A stretch of DNA of 64,000 bases, taken from the NCBI RefSeq assembly GCF_017744045.1, contig NZ_JAGHRD010000002.1; one strand, 5' to 3'. A program made the translations under genes and the position numbers. The notes under the pieces were generated by a model. That model was not told where the DNA came from and did not search any database. It was given only the letters and a program-made list of their open reading frames with translations. Positions 41,366 through 47,565 of the stretch are shown here, piece after piece. This DNA is from Pelagimonas sp017744045 (GTDB lineage Bacteria > Pseudomonadota > Alphaproteobacteria > Rhodobacterales > Rhodobacteraceae). Within the stretch, counting starts at the first letter, position 1, and each line of letters starts with the position of its first letter.

Positions 41366-43279
41366 ATGACCGATATCAACATTCGCAAAGACGGCCGCGC
41401 GGGCCGGATCACCTTGACCCGCCCAAAGGCGTTGAACGCGCTGTCCTATGACATGTGTCTCGCGGTAGAGCGCGCCATCGATCGGTGGCGCGACGATGCC
41501 AGCGTGGATCTGGTGCTGATTGACGCTGAAGGGGAAAAGGCCTTTTGCGCCGGGGGTGATATTGCCGAAATGTATCGCACCGGCACGGCGGGTGACTTTG
41601 ACTATGGCCGCAAGTTCTGGCGCGACGAATACCGGATGAATGCCAAGCTGGCGGAGTATCCCAAACCTGTGGTCAGCTTTCTGCACGGGTTCACCATGGG
41701 TGGTGGCGTTGGGCTGGGCTGTCATGGCAGTCATCGCATCGTGGGCGAAAGCAGCCAAATCGCCATGCCCGAGGTCGGGATCGGGTTCATCCCGGATGTG
41801 GGCGGCACCTATCTTTTGTCCCGCGCGCCGGGGCGGATTGGGGAATATCTGGGCATCACCGCCAACCGCATGGCGGCGGGTGACGCGATCTTTGCCGGAT
41901 TCGCCGACACGTTTGTGCCCGAGGCGCAATGGCAGGCGCTTAAGGAAAGGCTCTGCACCACCGGCGACATCGCCAGTCTTGAAGAGGCGGCAACCACGCC
42001 GCCAGATAGCGCTTTGGCAGCCCAACAACCAGAGATCGACGCACTATTTGCAGGCGAAGGATTGCAGGATATCCGCAACCTTCTTGCCGCAAATGACGGC
42101 GATCTTGCACAAAAGGCCCTAAAAGCGCTGAACCGCAACGCGCCGCTGGCCATGGCGCTGACCATCGAGATGCTGCACCGCTTGCGCAGCCCCTCGCTGA
42201 CCATCCGCAAAGCGCTGGAAATGGAATATCGTGTCAGCCATCGCATCATGGAACATGGCGATTTCCTCGAAGGGATCCGCGCGCAGATCATCGACAAGGA
42301 TAAATCGCCGAAATGGCAATATGCCGATGGATCGGTCCCGGCGGTGGCGATTTCAAAAATGCTCATGCCTTTGGGCGCGGATAAATTGGATTTCAAGGAG
42401 AGTGCTATGAAGATCGGGTTCATCGGATTGGGCAATATGGGGGGTCCTATGGCGGCCAATCTGGCCAAGGCAGGGCATGAGGTTTCTGGCTTTGACGTGG
42501 CCGGGGTTGAGATCGACGGTGTGACCTCGGTCGAGACAGGCCCAGCCGCGGCAGAGGGCGCGGATGTGGTGATCACCATGCTGCCCAATGGATCGATCCT
42601 GCGCGCTGTCGCAGATACGGTCATCCCTGCGATGAAACCCGGCGCGGTGCTTCTGGATTGTTCGACCGTTGACGTGGACAGCGCCCGCACGGTGGCGCAG
42701 CAGGCCAAGGCGGCGAATTTGGGAGCTTTGGACGCGCCTGTTTCCGGCGGCATTGGCGGCGCGGCGGGTGGCACGCTGACCTTTATGGTCGGCGGCAGTG
42801 ATGAGGCTTTTGCCATCGCCAAGCCCCTGTTTGACATCATGGGCCAAAAATCCGTGCATTGCGGTGAGGCGGGCAATGGTCAGGCCGCCAAGATCTGCAA
42901 CAACATGATCCTTGGTGTGACCATGATCGCCACCTGCGAAGCCTTTGCATTAGCAGATAAACTGGGCCTGTCCCGGGAGGCGATGTTTGACGTGGTCAGC
43001 ACCTCGTCTGGCTATAGCTGGAGCATGAATGCCTACTGCCCCGCCCCCGGCGTTGGCCCCACCTCTCCGGCCGATAACGGGTACCTGCCCGGCTTTGCGG
43101 CGGAGTTGATGCTGAAAGATCTGCGGCTGAGCCAGCAAGCGGCCGAGGCCGCGGATGCGGATACGCCCATGGGCGAAGAGGCGACGGCGCTTTATGCACG
43201 ATTTGTGGAAGATGAAGACGGGTTGGGCCAAGATTTCAGCGCCATGCTGCCGCGTTTTGAGAAACGCGGTCGCGGTTGA
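41366..43279 (+). CDS. Fused 3-hydroxyisobutyryl-CoA hydrolase / 3-hydroxyisobutyrate dehydrogenase
   Basis: One continuous frame of 637 residues. Residues 1-347 are a crotonase-fold hydrolase of the HIBCH type, with FCAGGDIAEMY, GFTMGGGVGLG and EVGIGFIPDVGGTYLLSR. Residues 348-637 are a complete MmsB-type dehydrogenase. Together they would turn 3-hydroxyisobutyryl-CoA into 3-hydroxyisobutyrate and then methylmalonate semialdehyde. No stop separates them: the codons run GAT TTC AAG GAG AGT GCT ATG. That AAGGAG is an ideal ribosome binding site for the second part, so a single A-to-T change (TAG) or one inserted T (TAAGGAG) would restore two normal genes. The fusion may be real, recent, or a sequencing error. 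Confidence 0.85.
   Translation: MTDINIRKDGRAGRITLTRPKALNALSYDMCLAVERAIDRWRDDASVDLVLIDAEGEKAFCAGGDIAEMYRTGTAGDFDYGRKFWRDEYRMNAKLAEYPKPVVSFLHGFTMGGGVGLGCHGSHRIVGESSQIAMPEVGIGFIPDVGGTYLLSRAPGRIGEYLGITANRMAAGDAIFAGFADTFVPEAQWQALKERLCTTGDIASLEEAATTPPDSALAAQQPEIDALFAGEGLQDIRNLLAANDGDLAQKALKALNRNAPLAMALTIEMLHRLRSPSLTIRKALEMEYRVSHRIMEHGDFLEGIRAQIIDKDKSPKWQYADGSVPAVAISKMLMPLGADKLDFKESAMKIGFIGLGNMGGPMAANLAKAGHEVSGFDVAGVEIDGVTSVETGPAAAEGADVVITMLPNGSILRAVADTVIPAMKPGAVLLDCSTVDVDSARTVAQQAKAANLGALDAPVSGGIGGAAGGTLTFMVGGSDEAFAIAKPLFDIMGQKSVHCGEAGNGQAAKICNNMILGVTMIATCEAFALADKLGLSREAMFDVVSTSSGYSWSMNAYCPAPGVGPTSPADNGYLPGFAAELMLKDLRLSQQAAEAADADTPMGEEATALYARFVEDEDGLGQDFSAMLPRFEKRGRG
42407..43279 (+). CDS. mmsB: 3-hydroxyisobutyrate dehydrogenase (internal start within the fusion)
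   Basis: The C-terminal half of the fused frame can also be made alone from the ATG at 42407, which has AAGGAG seven bases upstream. The 290-residue product is a normal MmsB: NAD motif MKIGFIGLGNMGGPMAANLA, substrate motif DAPVSGGIGGAAGGTL and the catalytic Lys in GNGQAAKICNNM. It oxidises 3-hydroxyisobutyrate to methylmalonate semialdehyde, the substrate of mmsA upstream. I list it separately because its translation signals are intact, so both fused and free forms may exist. Confidence 0.75.
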   Translation: MKIGFIGLGNMGGPMAANLAKAGHEVSGFDVAGVEIDGVTSVETGPAAAEGADVVITMLPNGSILRAVADTVIPAMKPGAVLLDCSTVDVDSARTVAQQAKAANLGALDAPVSGGIGGAAGGTLTFMVGGSDEAFAIAKPLFDIMGQKSVHCGEAGNGQAAKICNNMILGVTMIATCEAFALADKLGLSREAMFDVVSTSSGYSWSMNAYCPAPGVGPTSPADNGYLPGFAAELMLKDLRLSQQAAEAADADTPMGEEATALYARFVEDEDGLGQDFSAMLPRFEKRGRG

Positions 43280-43290
43280 GATAAGCGCGG

Positions 43291-43357
43291 GAGGGGCGCT
43301 GCCCCTCTTGCTCGCCGAGCGAGCATTTCACCCCGGGATATTTTTGGCCCAAAGAAA
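43291..43357 (+). repeat. Intergenic repeat copy E
   Basis: GAGGGGC-GCT-GCCCCTC, the middle hairpin TGCTCG-CCGAG-CGAGCA (43309-43325), then TTTCACCCCGGGATATTTTT and GGCCCAAAGAAACC. It follows mmsB in sense orientation, 11 bp after the stop. Confidence 0.85.
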
Positions 43358-43440
43358 CCTGAAGGGGTTAGGCTCTGTTGCGGCAATTTGATCAGGGCTG
43401 CGGGGTTTTGTGACCGGGTCAAAACCGGCATCATGGCCCT

Positions 43441-44091
43441 ATGAGCAATTGGACTGACATCGCCGCCCTGCCCGAGCTCTCGGAACGTTCGTTGGTCAGG
43501 CTTTCGGGCTTGCTGCCCATGGACGTGCCAAAGGGGACGGTGCTGTTTCAACCTGGCGAGGCAGTCAAAGGCTTTGTCATCATGCTGGAAGGCCGGGTGG
43601 ATGTGTTTCTGACCGGGCCAACGGGGCGGGAAATTCTGCTTTATGCGGTCGAGCCGGGGCAAAGCTGTGTGCAATCCACGCTTGGCCTGATGGGGGGCGA
43701 GGATTATTCGGGCGAGGCAATCACGCGAGGCCCGGCGCGGCTTGTTCTGGTACCCAAAGAGATGTTTTTGACCTTGATGGGCGAAGATGACGGGTTTCGA
43801 GATTTTGTCTTTCGCGCCTTTGCCAAGCGCATGCAAACCATGATGCATCTGCTTGAAAAGGTGGCCTTTACCCGGGTTGAGGCGCGGCTGGCGCAGATCC
43901 TGTTGGAACGGTGCGAGGCTGGCGTTTTGACCGCGACCCATGCGGAAATCGCTGTGATGATCGGATCCGCGCGCGAGGTTGTCTCGCGCCGGTTGGACGC
44001 TTTGGCCAAGCGCGGGATTTTACATCTTGAACGCGGCCGGGTTGAGATCAGGGATTTCGAGACCCTAGAGGTTTTGGCGGAAACCGATTGA
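43441..44091 (+). CDS. Crp/Fnr-family transcriptional regulator
   Basis: A 216-residue regulator. The cyclic-nucleotide-binding-like barrel covers about residues 10-125 (VLFQPGEAVKGFVIMLEGRV, GREILLYAVEPGQSC). The C-terminal HTH_Crp domain (about 140-215) has TATHAEIAVMIGSAREVVSRRLDAL. It lacks the N-terminal cysteine cluster of oxygen-sensing FNR, and a single internal Cys (QSC) stands in the barrel. The effector is unknown. The small DUF2892 gene follows 81 bp downstream and could be a target. No convincing ribosome binding site is visible before the ATG. Confidence 0.88.
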   Translation: MSNWTDIAALPELSERSLVRLSGLLPMDVPKGTVLFQPGEAVKGFVIMLEGRVDVFLTGPTGREILLYAVEPGQSCVQSTLGLMGGEDYSGEAITRGPARLVLVPKEMFLTLMGEDDGFRDFVFRAFAKRMQTMMHLLEKVAFTRVEARLAQILLERCEAGVLTATHAEIAVMIGSAREVVSRRLDALAKRGILHLERGRVEIRDFETLEVLAETD

Positions 44092-44172
44092 CGAGGCGCG
44101 CCTTCGGTGACCTAGTCACCGACAGCGGTCGCCGCGCGGCATAACATGGGCTCAAAGCAAAAGGAGAGACCC

Positions 44173-44367
44173 ATGTTTTCGAAAAATGTTGGCGGATTTG
44201 ACAAGATCGCGCGCATCGTGATCGGCGCATTGCTGATCGTCGGAGCCCTGATGGGCTATGGCTGGTGGATGTGGATAGGCGTTGTGCCGCTGGTGACAGG
44301 CTTGCTTGGCTCCTGCCCGCTCTATTCCATCTTTGGGCTCAGCACCTGCCCGCTGAAGAAAAGCTAA
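44173..44367 (+). CDS. DUF2892 small membrane protein
   Basis: A 64-residue inner-membrane protein of the DUF2892/YgaP-tail type. The start SKNVGGFDKIARIVIGALLI and the end GSCPLYSIFGLSTCPLKK are typical, with two hydrophobic segments and two cysteines. AAGGAGAG precedes the ATG at 44173. The family is often found with sulfur or Fnr-type regulators, in line with the gene before it. Its stop codon TAA forms part of the CTAA repeat that flanks a palindromic element. Confidence 0.85.
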   Translation: MFSKNVGGFDKIARIVIGALLIVGALMGYGWWMWIGVVPLVTGLLGSCPLYSIFGLSTCPLKKS

Positions 44368-44466
44368 AGCGTTGTCGATTAAGCCTGACACATTTAACGC
44401 TGCCTGAAATCAGAGATTTCAACGCGTCAAATGAGGCTTGATGTTTCAGGTTAAAATCGAAACGCT
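44368..44466. mobile_element. 99-bp palindromic MITE-like element flanked by CTAA
   Basis: The ends AGCGTTGTCGATT (44368-44380) and AATCGAAACGCT (44455-44466) are inverted with one gap. Inside are AAGCCT/AGGCTT, CATTTAACGC/GCGTCAAATG (one mismatch) and the central hairpin TGAAATC-AGA-GATTTCA, so nearly the whole element can fold back. The 4-bp sequence CTAA stands on both sides (44364-44367 and 44467-44470), like a target-site duplication. It contains no gene. Confidence 0.65.
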
Positions 44467-44474
44467 CTAAAAGA

Positions 44475-44498
44475 AAGGCCCGGTCTCAGCCGGGCCTT
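44475..44498. terminator. Terminator between the DUF2892 gene and uvrA
   Basis: A 9-bp stem AAGGCCCGG / CCGGGCCTT with loop TCTCAG. AGAAAGG on one side and CCTTCCCTT on the other mean it could serve both converging genes. Confidence 0.75.
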
Positions 44499-44501
44499 CC
44501 C

Positions 44502-47360
44502 TTACTCTGCCGCCTCGCGCTTGTGTCCCAGCATCGGGGCAAGATAGCGCCCGGTATGGGAGCGCGGCTCTTTGGCGACCTTTTCAGGCGTGCCCTGGGC
44601 TACAACTTCGCCGCCACCATCACCGCCCTCAGGGCCGATATCGATGATGTGGTCGGCGGTTTTGACCACGTCGAGATTATGTTCGATCACCACCACCGTG
44701 TTGCCCTGATCGACCAGCTCATGCAGCACCTCAAGCAGCTTGCGCACATCCTCGAAATGCAGACCGGTTGTGGGTTCATCGAGGATATATAGCGTGCGCC
44801 CGGTAGACCGTTTGGCCAGCTCTTTCGACAGTTTCACCCGCTGCGCTTCGCCCCCCGAAAGGGTCGTCGCCTGCTGGCCCACCTTGATATAGCCCAGCCC
44901 CACACGCGCCAGCGCATCCATCTTGTCGCGAATGCTTGGGACCGCCTTGAAAAACTCCTGCGCGTCTTCAACCGTCATATCAAGAACATCGGCGATGCTC
45001 TTGCCTTTAAACCGAATCTCAAGAGTTTCGCGATTGTATCTGGCCCCATGACACGTCTCACAGGTAACATACACATCGGGCAGGAAATGCATCTCGATCT
45101 TGATGACACCGTCGCCCTGGCAGGCCTCGCATCGGCCCCCCTTGACGTTGAAGCTGAAGCGCCCTGGTTTATAACCACGAGCCTTCGCCTCAGGAAGCCC
45201 GGCGAACCAATCCCGGATTGGCGTGAAAGCGCCCGTATAGGTCGCCGGATTTGACCGCGGGGTGCGCCCAATCGGGCGTTGGTCAATGTCGATCACCTTA
45301 TCGAGGTGTTCGAGCCCTTTGATGGTTTCGCAAGGTGCTGGCGTCTGACGCGCGCCGTTCAGCGCCATTGAGGCGGTCTTGAACAGCGTTTCAATCGTCA
45401 GGGTGGATTTGCCCCCCCCGGACACGCCGGTCACGCAGACAAATTTGCCCAGCGGGAAATCGACGGTGACGTTTTTCAGGTTGTTGCCGGTCGCTTTGAC
45501 CACCCGCACCTTTTTGCCATTGCCCTTGCGACGTTTTGCCGGGACCACAATCTCACGTTCCCCGGACAGATATTGCCCGGTCAGGCTGGCCGGGTCGTTG
45601 GTCACCTCGGCGGGCGTGCCTTTTGAGACCACCTGCCCACCATGCACCCCGGCCCCCGGCCCGATGTCAAAGACGTAATCCGCCTCGCGGATCGCCTCTT
45701 CGTCATGTTCGACGACAATCACCGTATTGCCCTGATCACGCAGGTTTTTCAGCGTGTCGAGCAGCCTTGTATTGTCGCGCTGGTGCAGGCCGATGCTGGG
45801 TTCGTCCAGCACGTAAAGCACCCCGGTCAGGCCCGAGCCGATTTGCGAGGCCAAGCGGATGCGCTGGCTTTCACCGCCCGACAAAGTGCCAGAGTTGCGC
45901 GACAGCGTCAGGTATTCGAGCCCCACATTGTTCAGAAACCCCAGCCGCTCGCGAATTTCCTTCAGGATCGCACGGGCGATTTCGTTTTTCTGTTCGGTCA
46001 AAGCCTCTGGCACGGTCTGGCACCAGGCAAAGGCCTCTTTGATCGACATTTCAACCACTTGCCCCACATGCAGCCCGGCGATTTTCACCGCCAGGGCTTC
46101 GGGGCGCAAACGGTGGCCTTCGCAGGTTCCGCACGGGCGGTTGTTCTGGTAACGCTCAAACTCTTCGCGGATCCAATTGCTATCAGTTTCGCGATAGCGG
46201 CGTTCCATATTGGGAATGACGCCTTCAAAAACGCGCGTCACCTCATAGACGCGGCCGCCTTCGTCATAGCGAAACTTGATCTCTTCCTCACCAGAGCCAT
46301 AGAGGAACACCTGTTGCACATGCGCCGGGAGATCCTTCCAACGGTCATTCTTGTTGAACTCGTAATGCTTGGCGATGGCCTCGATGGTTTGCAGGAAATA
46401 GGGCGATTTGCCCTTGCGCCAGGGGGCCAGCGCGCCATCAGCAACTTTGAGCGTCACATCCGGCACCACCAACCGTTCGTCAAAAAACAGCTCCTTGCCC
46501 AGACCGTCACAATCAGGGCAGGCACCAAAGGGCGCGTTGAAAGAGAACAGGCGCGGTTCGATCTCGGGGATAGTGAACCCGCTTTCGGGACAGGCAAAGT
46601 TTTCCGAGAAAACAATGCGTTCCGGGTCACCCTCGCGCGGCGCGGTTTCCAACACCGCGATGCCCGAAGCCAGATCAAGCGCGGTGCGGAAACTGTCGGC
46701 CAGCCGGGTTTCCATGCCTTCGCGCACCACGACCCGATCCACAACCACATCGATATTATGGCGGAATTTCTTATCCAAGGTTGGGGGCGTATCCAATTCA
46801 TAGAACTCGCCATTCACCTTGACGCGCTGAAAGCCGGATTTGCGCAGCTCGAGGAACTCTTTCTTATATTCGCCCTTGCGGTCGCGCACGATGGGGGCGA
46901 GCAGATAAGCGCGGGTCCCCTCCTCCATCCCCATGACACGGTCGACCATATCCTGCACTTGCTGTGCCTCAATCGGCAGACCGGTCGCGGGGCTGTAAGG
47001 TGTACCGACACGGGCAAAAAGCAGGCGCAGATAATCGTAAATCTCGGTGACGGTGCCCACGGTGGAACGCGGGTTTTTCGAGGTGGTTTTTTGCTCGATG
47101 GAGATCGCCGGGCTGAGACCCGCAATGTGATCCACATCGGGTTTTTCCATCATATCAAGGAATTGCCGCGCATAGGCGCTCAGGCTCTCCACATAGCGGC
47201 GCTGCCCCTCCGCATAGATCGTGTCAAAGGCCAGCGAAGATTTTCCCGACCCGGACAGACCGGTGATCACCACCAGCTCATCACGTGGAATATCCACGTC
47301 AATCGACTTCAGGTTATGCTCGCGCGCACCCCGCACTTCGATTTGCTTCAGCTCTGGCAT
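44502..47360 (-). CDS. uvrA: Excinuclease ABC subunit A
   Basis: A 952-residue damage-recognition ATPase of nucleotide excision repair. It has two ABC modules, with P-loops GLSGSGKSSLAF near the start and GVSGGGKSTLTIE in the second half, and signatures LSGGESQRIRLASQ and LSGGEAQRVKLSKE. Zinc-finger cysteines are in FACPESGF, GACPDCDGLG, CEACQGDGV and CETCHGARY. The size is close to E. coli UvrA (940). An SOS-like box lies about 65 bp upstream of its start. Confidence 0.98.
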   Translation of the reverse strand: MPELKQIEVRGAREHNLKSIDVDIPRDELVVITGLSGSGKSSLAFDTIYAEGQRRYVESLSAYARQFLDMMEKPDVDHIAGLSPAISIEQKTTSKNPRSTVGTVTEIYDYLRLLFARVGTPYSPATGLPIEAQQVQDMVDRVMGMEEGTRAYLLAPIVRDRKGEYKKEFLELRKSGFQRVKVNGEFYELDTPPTLDKKFRHNIDVVVDRVVVREGMETRLADSFRTALDLASGIAVLETAPREGDPERIVFSENFACPESGFTIPEIEPRLFSFNAPFGACPDCDGLGKELFFDERLVVPDVTLKVADGALAPWRKGKSPYFLQTIEAIAKHYEFNKNDRWKDLPAHVQQVFLYGSGEEEIKFRYDEGGRVYEVTRVFEGVIPNMERRYRETDSNWIREEFERYQNNRPCGTCEGHRLRPEALAVKIAGLHVGQVVEMSIKEAFAWCQTVPEALTEQKNEIARAILKEIRERLGFLNNVGLEYLTLSRNSGTLSGGESQRIRLASQIGSGLTGVLYVLDEPSIGLHQRDNTRLLDTLKNLRDQGNTVIVVEHDEEAIREADYVFDIGPGAGVHGGQVVSKGTPAEVTNDPASLTGQYLSGEREIVVPAKRRKGNGKKVRVVKATGNNLKNVTVDFPLGKFVCVTGVSGGGKSTLTIETLFKTASMALNGARQTPAPCETIKGLEHLDKVIDIDQRPIGRTPRSNPATYTGAFTPIRDWFAGLPEAKARGYKPGRFSFNVKGGRCEACQGDGVIKIEMHFLPDVYVTCETCHGARYNRETLEIRFKGKSIADVLDMTVEDAQEFFKAVPSIRDKMDALARVGLGYIKVGQQATTLSGGEAQRVKLSKELAKRSTGRTLYILDEPTTGLHFEDVRKLLEVLHELVDQGNTVVVIEHNLDVVKTADHIIDIGPEGGDGGGEVVAQGTPEKVAKEPRSHTGRYLAPMLGHKREAAE

Positions 47361-47426
47361 CAGATCCCCCGTTTACGCGTGACTAACAGATAGGGGAAAG
47401 CCGCGCGCGCGCCAATCGAAAAGTTA

Positions 47427-47441
47427 GAACAAAAGGGGAAT
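47427..47441 (-). promoter_or_regulatory. SOS-like box upstream of uvrA
   Basis: On the minus strand this reads ATTC-CCCTTTT-GTTC, seven of eight fixed positions of the GTTC-N7-GTTC LexA box known for Rhodobacter sphaeroides recA and uvrA. It lies 67-81 bp before the uvrA start. Confidence 0.5.
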
Positions 47442-47454
47442 ACAGGCTGCCGCA

Positions 47455-47471
47455 CTGACAAAAAATGTCAG
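47455..47471. repeat. Inverted repeat between uvrA and the VWA gene
   Basis: CTGACA-AAAAA-TGTCAG, a perfect 6-bp palindrome with a five-base spacer, 95 bp before the VWA protein start. Operator or coincidence. Confidence 0.35.
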
Positions 47472-47565
47472 CAAAAAGGTGCGGAAAACCTGCCTTGCAT
47501 CTTTGTTCTGACTCAGTAATCTCAGCCCAAAGTGATTTTTCAACACAGTTTTCAGGGAGCTTTTG

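Noticed and set aside
45642..47393. A long plus-strand frame antisense to uvrA
   Set aside because: Shadow of a conserved GC-rich gene; composition (His, Gln and Arg rich) is typical of antisense frames and uvrA is unambiguous.
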